Assembly: GCF_016901675.1 (NCBI RefSeq)
Contig: NZ_JACJKU010000005.1
Span: forward strand, 1-41,365
Direction of reading: 5' to 3'
DNA length: 41,365 bases
Origin: Limosilactobacillus coleohominis
GTDB lineage: Bacteria; Bacillota; Bacilli; Lactobacillales; Lactobacillaceae
Below, piece by piece: positions 25,137-32,363 of this stretch. The notes under the pieces were generated by a model. The model made no database searches and had not been told where the DNA came from. It worked only from the letters and a program-made list of their open reading frames with translations. Each line of letters begins with the position of its first letter. Positions within the stretch are counted from its first letter, which is position 1. The position numbers and the translations under genes are program-made.

Positions 25137-25295
25137 ACAACAAACGAGGGTGGTCAAATTTTGCGACAGCGGAACGAAACGCAGGAGAAAAGCCACCGGT
25201 AAATCAATGTGAAAGTTAATTTGCTACCCTCCATCATGACGCTGTGATGGTGAGATGATTAGGCAACTAATTTTCAAGTGGGGGCCTTTTGTTGT
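25137..25295 (+). ncRNA. structured RNA (leader or small RNA) before the sigma factor gene
   Basis: About 160 nt that fold compactly. The ends pair (ACAACAAA 25137-25144 with TTTGTTGT 25288-25295). Inside are: GAGGGT+CAAATT (25146-25160) with AATTTG+ACCCTC (25218-25231), which encloses TGCG/CGCA; CCATCA/TGATGG (25231-25250); and ATTAG-GCAA-CTAAT (25258-25271), a GNRA tetraloop. GGTGG (25150-25154) could instead pair with CCACC (25193-25197). It matches no riboswitch family that I can recall (not T-box, FMN, TPP, SAM or cobalamin). It ends 24 bases before the sigma factor ATG. A multibranched RNA with promoter-matched ends is well supported by pairing; its role is unknown. Confidence 0.6.
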
Positions 25296-25319
25296 TAGCG
25301 AGGTTTGAGGTTGTAGTCC

Positions 25320-25901
25320 ATGAGTAAAACCCATGCTAAATCAACAGCCCAAGAAAGCTTGCTTATTGAGAAAGTGGTGGAGCATGATTCAGTAAGTTTT
25401 TCAAAACTTTATGATCAGTACTTACCATTAATTTGTAAGGTATGGTACCAATTTCATTTGACTGAATTGCCCCTTGAGGATTGGAAACAGGAAGCTGCGG
25501 TTGTGTTATATAGGACTTCCTGCTCATACTATAATCATTGCCAAAGTGTCCGTTTCTGTTGGTATTTACGGCAGGCACTATTGAATAAAATTCGTGACCT
25601 GTACCGTCAACAAGTGGCGAAGAAACGGATCCCTGTTGAAAATGTAGAGCCAATTACGGATCTACATATCGATCAACGATTAGTTGATGCCCATTTCCGT
25701 CCTGATGATGCTAGTGAGTTTCGCTATATTTATCGGCAATTCTTGCAAAGTTGTTCATTACTAGAGCGTGATGCTTTTACAATGATTAACTCTGGCCATT
25801 GCCCAGAAGAAATTGCGCACCGTTTAAGTTGCTCGCCATTATCAATACGCAGTGCTTTTGAAAGAGCACGACAAAAGTTTTTGAGATACTTATATGAATA
25901 A
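25320..25901 (+). CDS. sigH: SigH/ComX-like alternative sigma factor
   Basis: A 193-residue sigma-70 family protein. Region 2 is degenerate but recognisable (SVSFSKLYDQYLPLICKVWYQF...LEDWKQEAAVVLYR). A region 4 HTH lies at the C terminus (LLERDAFTMINSGHCPEEIAHRLSCSPLSIRSAFERARQKFLRYL). Position between rlmB and rpmG-secE-nusG is the conserved place of sigH in Firmicutes. In Lactobacillales the homologue is ComX/SigX-like and may activate competence genes; radA in this window belongs to such regulons elsewhere. The ribosome binding site (TTGAGGTTG) is weak, and translation could be controlled by the structured RNA upstream. Confidence 0.85.
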   Translation: MSKTHAKSTAQESLLIEKVVEHDSVSFSKLYDQYLPLICKVWYQFHLTELPLEDWKQEAAVVLYRTSCSYYNHCQSVRFCWYLRQALLNKIRDLYRQQVAKKRIPVENVEPITDLHIDQRLVDAHFRPDDASEFRYIYRQFLQSCSLLERDAFTMINSGHCPEEIAHRLSCSPLSIRSAFERARQKFLRYLYE

Positions 25902-25929
25902 TTAGCTCACTTTGTCTGCTTGTTTGTAG

Positions 25930-25970
25930 CAACTCCAGTCCCGGTTGTTGGATTGGAGTTGTTTTCATTT
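25930..25970 (+). terminator. terminator after sigH
   Basis: CAACTCCA (25930-25937) pairs with TGGAGTTG (25954-25961), with an inner TCC/GGA, followed by TTTTCATTTT. Confidence 0.85.
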
Positions 25971-26010
25971 TCAAAAAATGATAACCTTAAACAGTATGGA
26001 GGTGACAGTA

Positions 26011-26160
26011 ATGTCCCAGAAAAAAGTTGGATTAGAGTGCAGTAAATGTGGCACTCGTAATTATACTGTTACTGTTAACCCAGAACGAACCAAGCAACTC
26101 GAATTAAAAAAATTTTGTAAACATTGTGGTGAATATACAATTCATCGTGAAACAAGGTAG
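26011..26160 (+). CDS. rpmG: 50S ribosomal protein L33
   Basis: A 49-residue L33 of the zinc-binding type, with CSKCG near the N terminus and CKHCG near the C terminus. The ATG at 26011 has TGGAGGTG upstream; a longer reading frame in the same phase is not supported. It precedes secE, the conserved order. Two-copy rpmG systems (zinc and non-zinc) are common in lactobacilli. Confidence 0.95.
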   Translation: MSQKKVGLECSKCGTRNYTVTVNPERTKQLELKKFCKHCGEYTIHRETR

Positions 26161-26174
26161 TGTGGAGGCAAACA

Positions 26175-26354
26175 ATGCATTTATTCAGATTTTTAAAGAG
26201 TGTTGGTCAAGAAATGCATAAGGTTGTATGGCCAACCTGGAAAGAAAACCGGCGAGATACAGGAGTTGTTATTTCGTTGACGATCTTCTTTGTTATTTTC
26301 TTCGCATTAGTTGACTGGATCATTCAAACCGGGATGTTAGCATTTGTGAAGTAA
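26175..26354 (+). CDS. secE: preprotein translocase subunit SecE
   Basis: A 59-residue single-spanning SecE, essential part of the SecYEG channel. The amphipathic start LFRFLKSVGQEMHKVVWPTWKENRRDT (with the conserved VxWPT) is followed by one membrane helix (VVISLTIFFVIFFALVDWII). I chose ATG 26175, seven bases after GGAGG; the upstream GTG is too early. It sits between rpmG and nusG as in most Firmicutes. Confidence 0.95.
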   Translation: MHLFRFLKSVGQEMHKVVWPTWKENRRDTGVVISLTIFFVIFFALVDWIIQTGMLAFVK

Positions 26355-26358
26355 GATA

Positions 26359-26382
26359 AGGTGGTCAATGACCGCTTTTTTT
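26359..26382 (+). terminator. terminator after secE
   Basis: GTGGTC pairs with GACCGC around AAT, followed by seven T. The hairpin overlaps the -35 and spacer of the nusG promoter. Confidence 0.7.
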
Positions 26383-26390
26383 GTTACAAT
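26362..26390 (+). promoter_or_regulatory. nusG promoter
   Basis: -35 TGGTCA (four of six), 17 bases, extended -10 TGTTACAAT (TG at 26382-26383, TACAAT at 26385-26390). Transcription would start near 26397, just before a second hairpin. Confidence 0.6.
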
Positions 26391-26402
26391 GTTTGAGAAG
26401 CA

Positions 26403-26433
26403 AAACTTCGTGGTGAGCGAGGTTTTTTTATTT
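26403..26433 (+). terminator. early terminator/attenuator in the nusG leader
   Basis: AAACTTCG (26403-26410) pairs over eight bases (one G-U) with CGAGGTTT (26418-26425) around TGGTGAG, and runs into TTTTTTTATTTT. It would lie within 10 bases of the predicted 5' end of the nusG transcript and 35 bases before its start codon. Confidence 0.6.
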
Positions 26434-26467
26434 TGAACAATTTATGGATCAATAAAGGAGAATTATC

Positions 26468-27016
26468 ATGGAATCACATGAAAAGCGTTGGTACGTGCTT
26501 CATACTTATTCTGGTTATGAAAACCGGGTTAAAAGCAATTTGGAATCACGTGCACAATCAATGGGAATGCAAGATTACATTTTTCGGGTAGTGGTACCTG
26601 AAGAAACTGTCCGCACAGTTAAAGACGGCCAAGCCAAAGAAACTGAAGAAAAGACTTTCCCTGGTTATGTATTAGTTGAAATGGTAATGACTGACCAAGC
26701 ATGGTACATTGCACGAAATACCCCAGGTGTAACAGGGTTCCTTGGATCACATGGTGGTGGTTCAAAGCCAACACCACTGCTTCCTGAAGAAGTTGACCGG
26801 ATCATGAAGCGGATGGGCCAAGATGTGGCAAGAACTGATATTGATGTTAATGTTGGTGATAACATTAAGATCATCGCTGGTCCATTTGCTGATCTCACCG
26901 GGAAGGTAACCGAAGTGGACCATGAAAAGATGAAAGCAAACGTCGAAATTGAAATGTTTGGTCGTCAAACTAGTGCAGAAGTTGGATTTGACCAAATTGA
27001 TACGATGGACGATTAA
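26468..27016 (+). CDS. nusG: transcription termination/antitermination protein NusG
   Basis: A 182-residue factor that binds RNA polymerase and affects pausing and termination. The NGN domain is RWYVLHTYSGYENRVKSNLE...TFPGYVLVEMVMTDQAWYIARNTPGVTGFLG. The KOW domain is VGDNIKIIAGPFADLTGKV. Length is normal. AAAGGAG precedes the ATG. It is separated from secE by a terminator and from rplK by a promoter, so it may be a single-gene transcript. Confidence 0.97.
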   Translation: MESHEKRWYVLHTYSGYENRVKSNLESRAQSMGMQDYIFRVVVPEETVRTVKDGQAKETEEKTFPGYVLVEMVMTDQAWYIARNTPGVTGFLGSHGGGSKPTPLLPEEVDRIMKRMGQDVARTDIDVNVGDNIKIIAGPFADLTGKVTEVDHEKMKANVEIEMFGRQTSAEVGFDQIDTMDD

Positions 27017-27047
27017 TCTATCCCAAAATCTTGAATTACAAACAAAT

Positions 27048-27077
27048 TTGTGGTAAGTTATTTTAGTATGTTATAAG
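27048..27077 (+). promoter_or_regulatory. rplK-rplA promoter
   Basis: -35 TTGTGG (27048-27053), 18 bases, extended -10 TGTTATAAG (27069-27077). It drives the leader with the L1-type hairpin. Confidence 0.55.
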
Positions 27078-27082
27078 CATAC

Positions 27083-27123
27083 TGTGGGAGAGGTAAAAAA
27101 CTTACTGCCTCATCATTACCACA
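27083..27123 (+). promoter_or_regulatory. ribosomal protein leader, probable L1-binding site
   Basis: TGTGG (27083-27087) pairs with CCACA (27119-27123) and GAGG (27090-27093) with CCTC (27108-27111), with unequal internal loops. Such a stem mimics the L1-binding site of 23S rRNA and is known before rplK in many bacteria; L1 represses the operon by binding it. A second hairpin rich in GGAGG/CTCCC lies between rplK and rplA (about 27605-27640). Confidence 0.6.
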
Positions 27124-27148
27124 ACACGGACTAAGGAGGTTTTGTCTC

Positions 27149-27574
27149 GTGGCAAAAAAAGTAGCTAACGTTGTTAAGTTGCAAATTCCTGCCGGTGCAG
27201 CTACACCAGCTCCACCAGTAGGTCCTGCACTTGGACAAGCAGGTATTAACATTATGGGATTCACTAAGGAATTCAACGCACGGACCGCAGACCAAAAGGG
27301 TATGTTGATCCCAGTTGTAATTACCGTTTATGAAGATCGTTCATTCGACTTCATTACTAAGACCCCACCTGCTGCCGTATTACTTAAGAAAGCCGCTGGT
27401 GTTCAAAAGGGTTCCGGTGAACCTAACACAAAGAAGGTTGCTAAGGTAACCAAGGATCAAGTTAAGGAAATCGCCGAAACTAAGATGCAAGATCTAAACG
27501 CTGCTGATGTTGAAGCAGCTATGCGCATGATCGAAGGTACTGCACGGAGCATGGGCTTCACTGTTGAAGACTAA
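27149..27574 (+). CDS. rplK: 50S ribosomal protein L11
   Basis: A 141-residue protein of the GTPase-associated centre. Motifs are [30 protein letters not shown] at the N terminus (PxGxANPxPPVGxALG pattern) and [14 protein letters not shown] at the end. Translation starts at GTG after AAGGAGGT. First gene of the L11-L1 operon. Confidence 0.98.
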   Translation: MAKKVANVVKLQIPAGAATPAPPVGPALGQAGINIMGFTKEFNARTADQKGMLIPVVITVYEDRSFDFITKTPPAAVLLKKAAGVQKGSGEPNTKKVAKVTKDQVKEIAETKMQDLNAADVEAAMRMIEGTARSMGFTVED

Positions 27575-27665
27575 GCAACTGGCAGACCGGGACCTTTACT
27601 AAAGTGGAGGCTCCCAAGTGGGAGGTAAACCCGTTAGACCACATTTGCAAGGAGGAAAACACAAG

Positions 27666-28358
27666 ATGGCTAAAAAACATGGTAAGAAATACCTTGAAGC
27701 GCTGAAAAAGGTTGACAGCAAGAAAGAATACGCTGTAAACGATGCGGTTCAATTAGTAAAAGATATTGATTTTGCAAACTTTGACTCAACTGTTGAAGTT
27801 GCATTTAAGTTAAACGTTGACACAAAGCAAGCAGACCAACAATTACGTGGTGCCGTTGTTTTACCAAATGGTACTGGTAAAGATCAAACTGTAATTGTAT
27901 TTGCTAAGGGTGACAACGCACAAGCTGCTAAGGATGCTGGTGCTGACTTTGTTGGTGACCAAGACTTAGTAGAAAAGATTCAAGACGGTTGGTTAGACTT
28001 TGATGTTGCTATTGCAACTCCTGACATGATGCCACAAGTTGGTCGTTTAGGTCGGGTCTTAGGTCCTAAGGGCTTAATGCCAAACCCAAAGACTGGTACT
28101 GTGACAATGGATGTTGCTAAGGCAGTTGAAGAATCTAAGGCTGGTAAGGTTACTTACCGGACTGACCGTGACGGTAATGTTGCTGTACCATTCGGTAAGG
28201 CTTCATTTGGTACCGACAAGTTAGTTGAAAACTTGAAGACAATTGAAGATGTTGTTGTTAAGGCTCGTCCTGCTTCAGTACGTGGTACTTATGTACAACA
28301 CGCATCAATTGCTTCTACTTTTGGTCCAAGTGTTACACTTGACTTAAGTACATTTTAA
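27666..28358 (+). CDS. rplA: 50S ribosomal protein L1
   Basis: A 230-residue protein of the L1 stalk and translational repressor of its own operon. Motifs are [48 protein letters not shown] and [17 protein letters not shown] 27666 (MAKKHGKKY) follows AAGGAGG; an upstream in-frame start at 27618 is not supported. In most Firmicutes rplJ follows closely; here hemH and a transporter gene intervene on the other strand. Confidence 0.98.
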   Translation: MAKKHGKKYLEALKKVDSKKEYAVNDAVQLVKDIDFANFDSTVEVAFKLNVDTKQADQQLRGAVVLPNGTGKDQTVIVFAKGDNAQAAKDAGADFVGDQDLVEKIQDGWLDFDVAIATPDMMPQVGRLGRVLGPKGLMPNPKTGTVTMDVAKAVEESKAGKVTYRTDRDGNVAVPFGKASFGTDKLVENLKTIEDVVVKARPASVRGTYVQHASIASTFGPSVTLDLSTF

Positions 28359-28372
28359 GCTAATTAAATCAT

Positions 28373-28406
28373 AAAAAGAGCCATCAGCGAACTGATGGCT
28401 CTTTTT
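28373..28406. terminator. bidirectional terminator between rplA and hemH
   Basis: AAAAAGAGCCATCAG pairs perfectly with CTGATGGCTCTTTTT around CGAA. The symmetry with A and T flanks lets it serve both convergent genes. Confidence 0.95.
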
Positions 28407-28429
28407 GAATGCAAATGGAAATATAATGA

Positions 28430-29362
28430 CTAGGCCTGTCCTTGAACAAGATGAACAATAAATTTGGCAAAAGCTGGATCATCATTTAATGAAGGTAACA
28501 TTGTTAGTTTTTCTCCGCCATGATCACTAAACAATTGGGCATTTTGCATCCCGTCTTCTTCTAGTGTTTCTAAACAATCAGCGACGAATGATGGTGAAAC
28601 GACTAAAACCCTTTTGGTACCTAATTGCGCCTGCTCCAATAATGATTGACTTAAGTATGGTTGCAGCCAAGGCATTGGACCAAATTTAGACTGATAGACC
28701 ATTTTAATTTGATGGTTAGGAATAACTAATCGTTTTTTTAGTTCATTAGTAGTTTGCTGTGTTTCAGATTGATATGGATCACCGGCCTTAACCATTGATT
28801 GGGGAATGCCATGATACGATATAAATAATAACTCGTAGTTGGCTTGCTGCCATGCCTTATTAATATGGTTGGCGAGCAGATTTAAATATTCTTCATTATC
28901 TGCAAAACGGTCAATAATGGGGATGTGCTCATCATATTCATGAACCTGTTCGATAATCGAATCGGTGGTGCTTTTAGTATAATGTGGGAACAGCGAAAGC
29001 ACAGTAATGTGCCGGCATTGTTGCTTCATTTGGTGTAAGGTTTCTGGAATTGATGGTTGACCATAAGTCATTGCCATCTGGACATCCCAATCAGGCAAAA
29101 GCTGTTGAACTTTATCCGTAATCCGCTTGGTATAAACCATTAATGGAGATCCTTCGTCTAACCAAATATTGCGATACAAAGATGATGAGCGTGGTGAACG
29201 AAACGGCAAAATGAAGCCTTTCAACAGTGGCTTCCATAACCAGCGAGGCATTGTCACAACGTTGGGGTCTCCAAGAAATTCTTGCAAATAGTCCCTAATA
29301 TCTTTTGTGGTTGGGGTAGCGGGTGAGCCCAAATTAACTAGGAGCAGACCGTTATCTTTCAT
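28430..29362 (-). CDS. hemH: ferrochelatase (coproporphyrin ferrochelatase type)
   Basis: Inserts iron into a porphyrin. The 310-residue protein has GLLLVNLGSPATPTTKDIRDYLQEFLGDP at the N terminus, FISYHGIPQSMVKAGDPYQSET (catalytic His in S-Y-H-G-I-P) in the middle and VVSPSFVADCLETLEE near the end (Glu). ATG 29362 follows AAGGAAG by ten bases. No other heme genes are in the window. Lactobacilli generally lack heme synthesis, so an orphan enzyme may use imported porphyrin or work in metal/porphyrin handling (inference). It lies leftward inside the ribosomal protein block, with its own terminator. Confidence 0.93.
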   Translation of the reverse strand: MKDNGLLLVNLGSPATPTTKDIRDYLQEFLGDPNVVTMPRWLWKPLLKGFILPFRSPRSSSLYRNIWLDEGSPLMVYTKRITDKVQQLLPDWDVQMAMTYGQPSIPETLHQMKQQCRHITVLSLFPHYTKSTTDSIIEQVHEYDEHIPIIDRFADNEEYLNLLANHINKAWQQANYELLFISYHGIPQSMVKAGDPYQSETQQTTNELKKRLVIPNHQIKMVYQSKFGPMPWLQPYLSQSLLEQAQLGTKRVLVVSPSFVADCLETLEEDGMQNAQLFSDHGGEKLTMLPSLNDDPAFAKFIVHLVQGQA

Positions 29363-29447
29363 TAATATCAAACTTCCTTTTAATATGATAGATTTATTTT
29401 ACAGTAAAAAGAGAAGTGACAGTCAAACACCTCATAAGCAGCAATAA

Positions 29448-29480
29448 GGGCCTAGCATTCGTTATCCGATTGCTAGGCCC
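29448..29480. repeat. palindrome family A, copy 1
   Basis: GGGCCTAGCA pairs with TGCTAGGCCC, with inner TCG/CGA, and an outer AGCAGC/GCTGCT. A closely similar palindrome is at 36832-36867 (shared CCTAG..TTCGG..CCGAA..CTAGG). It lies between the steT and hemH genes and could end steT transcription, but the T-run is short (ATTTTG on the plus strand). Confidence 0.75.
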
Positions 29481-29539
29481 CATTTTGAACGAGCTGCTTG
29501 CAATTGATGATGGTTAGACATCAGCCACAGCTGCTTAAT

Positions 29540-30877
29540 TTATTTTTGGTTCTTACGGTAAAATTTTTTAACAAAATATAGAATTGGTAATCCAACAATT
29601 ACAATTCCGATGAACAGAATAACACCACTTGGGTCATTCATTATTTCACTAACTAATACGAAGATACCACCAGCAATTGCAATTATAGGAACGAACGGGT
29701 AAAGCGGAGTCGAGAAAGGACGTTGAACGTTCTTGTTGCGTTTCCGGAGGATGAACACACCAAAGAAGGCTAATAAGTAGAAGCAGTAAACAGTAAACAC
29801 ACAGAGGTCAGATAAGTGGTCAGGATCAAAGAATACCATCATGACAAACGCTAATACAACAATAAAAATTGTTGCGGTAACAGGAGCTTTACCCTTAGGA
29901 CTGAGGTACGATAAGAATTTCGAGAAAGGAATATCTTCACGCTTAGCCATTGCATAGACAATCCGGGGGAAGGTTAACATTTTTCCATTGAGTGTTCCCA
30001 TCATGGAAATGATAATTCCTGCCGATAAAAGCTTACCACCAATTTGTCCAAAGGCTTTGGTAGCCAAATAATCGGTTGTGTTTTCGCCTAAACGATGAAT
30101 GGTTTGAGCAGGGAGAAAACGTAAGATACCAACGGTAATTAATGTATAGATAATCAAAACAGCAGTAATTCCAAAGATAATTGCTTTTGGAAGAAGTTTT
30201 TGTGGGTTCTTCATTTCACCACCAAGGTTAGCGATTAAGATCCAGCCATCGTAACCAAAGAGGGTGGCAAGAACAGCAACCCCGAATCCACCAGAAGTTT
30301 GTTGAACTTCACGAATAGTTTGTCCAAAAGCATCCTGGTGTCCCCAGAAAAGGCCAAAAATGATAATTGCAGCAATCGGAACTAATTTTCCAATTGTAGT
30401 AATGATGGAGAAAATGGCACCAACCTTATTTTCAAGTAGGTTCATAAGACCAATTAAGCCGACTGTAATGATTGCTAATGGAATTCGCCATTCGGTACCC
30501 AATCCAAAAAAGTTGGCCATTAAAATACTCATGAAGCCGGCAACCGAGGCAATAATTGCGGGACCGTAAACGATAATTTGCATCCAGCCAGCGAGGAAGC
30601 CGAGAATCCGTCCATAAATATTTTCAATATAGACATAAAGACCACCAGTATAAGGCATTTGAGCACCGATTTCTGCGACCGTTAAGCCTCCAGTCAATGT
30701 AATGACACCACCAAAGACCCATGCAAGGATTGCCATTGTCGAATTACCAGCACTATCCAAAACAGAGCCTTGTTTAAAGAAGATTCCCGAACCAATAATT
30801 GTGCCAATTACAATCGAAATCGCCGAACCAAAGCCAAGCGAACGTTTCAATTCCTCTGTGGGTTGTTTTTCCTGCAT
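29540..30877 (-). CDS. steT: APC-family amino acid exchanger, SteT-like (Ser/Thr)
   Basis: A 445-residue integral membrane transporter with about 12 hydrophobic segments. The first helix carries the APC/LAT signature IGTIIGSGIFFKQGSVL, followed by GGLTVAEIGAQMPYTGGLYVYIENIYG and WMQIIVYGPAIIAS, very close in pattern to Bacillus subtilis SteT (serine/threonine exchanger) and the L-type transporters. ATG 30877 follows GGAGG by eight bases. A serine-rich leader peptide and an attenuator precede the gene, which supports serine or threonine as substrate. It is leftward, followed by hemH after a palindrome. Confidence 0.88.
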   Translation of the reverse strand: MQEKQPTEELKRSLGFGSAISIVIGTIIGSGIFFKQGSVLDSAGNSTMAILAWVFGGVITLTGGLTVAEIGAQMPYTGGLYVYIENIYGRILGFLAGWMQIIVYGPAIIASVAGFMSILMANFFGLGTEWRIPLAIITVGLIGLMNLLENKVGAIFSIITTIGKLVPIAAIIIFGLFWGHQDAFGQTIREVQQTSGGFGVAVLATLFGYDGWILIANLGGEMKNPQKLLPKAIIFGITAVLIIYTLITVGILRFLPAQTIHRLGENTTDYLATKAFGQIGGKLLSAGIIISMMGTLNGKMLTFPRIVYAMAKREDIPFSKFLSYLSPKGKAPVTATIFIVVLAFVMMVFFDPDHLSDLCVFTVYCFYLLAFFGVFILRKRNKNVQRPFSTPLYPFVPIIAIAGGIFVLVSEIMNDPSGVILFIGIVIVGLPILYFVKKFYRKNQK

Positions 30878-30904
30878 AATAAATTCCTCCGTTTCTTTTG
30901 AACA

Positions 30905-30967
30905 CAATAAAAACCGACCCTTTCAATCAATAAGCAGTTAATAGCTTAGTGGCTGAAAGAATCGGTT
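30905..30967 (-). terminator. attenuator terminator in the steT leader
   Basis: On the minus strand AACCGA (30967-30962) and CTTTCA (30959-30954) pair with TGAAAG (30925-30920) and TCGGTT (30917-30912). A 2x2 internal loop separates them, TAAGC/GCTTA pair in the apical part, and TTTTATTG follows. It lies between a leader peptide and the steT ribosome binding site, where it must be passed to express steT. A competing pairing is possible: GGTTGAGTGA (31012-31003), the end of the leader reading frame, pairs with TCTTTCAGCC (30960-30951), which contains the 5' arm. Confidence 0.8.
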
Positions 30968-31002
30968 CATTGATTATTATTATAATTTAATGAATACCAA
31001 AA

Positions 31003-31077
31003 TCACTCAACCACAATCATAGATGATGAGGCTGAGGAAGAGGACATATTAAGCTTTGCAAGATTTAATTGTAACAT
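31003..31077 (-). CDS. serine-rich leader peptide for steT attenuation
   Basis: A 24-residue reading frame starts at ATG 31077, seven bases after a perfect AGGAGGA ribosome binding site. It ends at TGA 31003. The peptide is MLQLNLAKLN followed by MSSSSASSSMIVVE: seven Ser codons within eight (TCC TCT TCC TCA GCC TCA TCA TCT). A good promoter lies upstream and a terminator starts 36 bases after its stop. A Ser-codon run before an attenuator and a Ser/Thr exchanger gene fits classical ribosome-stalling attenuation as in trp and his leaders. It has no other visible role. The coding signal is strong, the mechanism inferred. Confidence 0.8.
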   Translation of the reverse strand: MLQLNLAKLNMSSSSASSSMIVVE

Positions 31078-31107
31078 GATAACATCCTCCTTTTTTTGAT
31101 TGACATT

Positions 31108-31136
31108 AGAATACCATTAGAAAATAATAAGCGCAA
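31108..31136 (-). promoter_or_regulatory. promoter of the leader peptide-steT transcript
   Basis: On the minus strand -35 TTGCGC (31136-31131), 17 bases, extended -10 TGGTATTCT (TATTCT at 31113-31108). A further TATAAT at 30984-30979, between leader and attenuator, has no good -35. Confidence 0.6.
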
Positions 31137-31167
31137 GTCTTTTTTCGAAAATTGTAATTAGACTTGC
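31133..31167. promoter_or_regulatory. inverted repeat shared by two divergent promoters
   Basis: GCAAGTCT (31133-31140) and AGACTTGC (31160-31167) form a perfect 8-bp inverted repeat with a 19-bp spacer. The left arm overlaps the -35 of the leftward steT promoter, and the right arm overlaps the -35 of the rightward rplJ promoter. It may be an operator for a common regulator, or only reflect symmetrical promoters. Confidence 0.5.
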
Positions 31168-31192
31168 AAAAGAAAGATTAGTTTTGTATACT
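31164..31192 (+). promoter_or_regulatory. rplJ-rplL promoter
   Basis: -35 TTGCAA (31164-31169), 17 bases, -10 TATACT (31187-31192). Both boxes are near consensus, as expected for a ribosomal protein operon. Confidence 0.85.
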
Positions 31193-31198
31193 ATCTAA

Positions 31199-31312
31199 GT
31201 GGTTAAATATGACTCTGCCTAAGACTCAGGTGGCGCAAGCCTTAATAATTACCTGCCGAGGAAGAAATGAAATGTTCCTTCTCTATGTCTGCCGGTCATA
31301 GGGATTTTTTTA
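31199..31312 (+). ncRNA. L10 ribosomal protein leader with terminator
   Basis: The leader of rplJ in Firmicutes binds L10(L12)4 and attenuates transcription. Here the hairpins include CAGGT/ACCTG with an inner GGC-GCAA-GCC (GNRA loop) and GAGGAAG/CTTCTC. They are followed by CTATG (31283-31287)/CATAG (31296-31300) and GGATTTTTTT, the terminator. The order and position match the known L10 leader family. Confidence 0.85.
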
Positions 31313-31351
31313 TAAATCCGTACCAAAATAAAATACAGGAGGTGTAATTTC

Positions 31352-31852
31352 ATGAGTGAAGCAACTATTGCTAAAAAGGCTGAAGCCGTTAAGGTTGCTA
31401 ATGGTTTGTTAACTGATGCTGAATCTGCTATCGTTGTTGACTACCGTGGTTTAACCGTTGACGAAGTTACTGACTTACGTAAGCAACTTCGTGATGCCGG
31501 TGTTAAGATGGTTGTTATCAAGAACAAGATCTTGGAACGTGCCATTGAAGGTACTGGTTATGACGACTTAAAGAGCACTTTTGTTGGTCCAACTGCAGTT
31601 GCCTTCTCAAACGAAGACCCAATTGCTCCTGCAAAGATCATGAAGAAATTTGCAGAAGACCATGATGCCCTTGAAATTAAGGGTGGATTCATTGAAAAAG
31701 ATGTTAAGACTCTTGACGAAATCAATGAATTTGCTGAATTACCAAGTCGGGACGATCTTCTTTCAATGCTTGCATCTGCATTGCAAGACCCAATGCGGAA
31801 GATCGCACGTGCCGTCAAGGCCGTTGCCGACAAGGCAGACGAAGCCGCATAA
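31352..31852 (+). CDS. rplJ: 50S ribosomal protein L10
   Basis: A 166-residue stalk base protein that binds L7/L12 dimers and represses its own operon. Motifs are [28 protein letters not shown] and [17 protein letters not shown], with a helical C-terminal tail for L12 binding. AGGAGGTG precedes the ATG. Followed by rplL after 65 bases. Confidence 0.98.
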   Translation: MSEATIAKKAEAVKVANGLLTDAESAIVVDYRGLTVDEVTDLRKQLRDAGVKMVVIKNKILERAIEGTGYDDLKSTFVGPTAVAFSNEDPIAPAKIMKKFAEDHDALEIKGGFIEKDVKTLDEINEFAELPSRDDLLSMLASALQDPMRKIARAVKAVADKADEAA

Positions 31853-31917
31853 TATTTGGCTTAGTATTACATTTAAACTATCAATCAAACAAGATATAAT
31901 TATTGGAGGAATTTAAA

Positions 31918-32283
31918 ATGGCTTTTGATAAGGATGCTATTATCGCTTCATTAAAAGAAGCATCAATCTCTGACCTTAACGACCTTGTTAAGGCAATCGA
32001 AGACGAATTTGACGTTTCTGCTGCTGCTCCAGTTGCAGTTGCAGGTGCTGCTGGTGGCGACGCTGCTGCTAAGGACAGCTTCACTGTTGAATTAACTGAA
32101 CCAGGTACTGCTAAGGTTAAGGTTATTAAGGCTGTTAAGGACATCACTGGTTCCGGCCTTAAGGACGCTAAGGACCTTGTTGATAACGCACCTTCTGTTA
32201 TCAAGGAAGACGCTAAGGAAGACGAAGCTAACGACATCAAGGCTAAGCTTGAAGATGCCGGTGCTACTGTTACCCTTAAGTAG
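31918..32283 (+). CDS. rplL: 50S ribosomal protein L7/L12
   Basis: A 121-residue acidic stalk protein. An N-terminal dimerisation part ([28 protein letters not shown]) and an Ala/Val hinge ([14 protein letters not shown]) are followed by the C-terminal factor-binding domain ([27 protein letters not shown]). ATG 31918 follows GGAGGAA. Codon use is strongly biased, as in highly expressed genes. Confidence 0.98.
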   Translation: MAFDKDAIIASLKEASISDLNDLVKAIEDEFDVSAAAPVAVAGAAGGDAAAKDSFTVELTEPGTAKVKVIKAVKDITGSGLKDAKDLVDNAPSVIKEDAKEDEANDIKAKLEDAGATVTLK

Positions 32284-32300
32284 TTTCCATTACCAAAATC

Positions 32301-32330
32301 AAAAGACCACCAATTTGGTGGTCTTTTTTT
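32301..32330. terminator. bidirectional terminator between rplL and thrC
   Basis: AAAAGACCACC pairs with GGTGGTCTTTT around AATTT, with seven T on the plus strand and four A on the other side. Confidence 0.93.
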
Positions 32331-32363
32331 ATGCAAAATATTCAAACTTGTCAGTACTATTAA

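Noticed and set aside
25137-25295. Cobalamin, FMN or 6S RNA in front of the sigma factor gene
   Set aside because: The GCCACC and paired ends first suggested these, but the required conserved cores are missing.
27618-27665. N-terminal extension of ribosomal protein L1
   Set aside because: The extra residues have no counterpart in L1, and the ATG at 27666 has a perfect ribosome binding site; the stretch is a hairpin-rich spacer.
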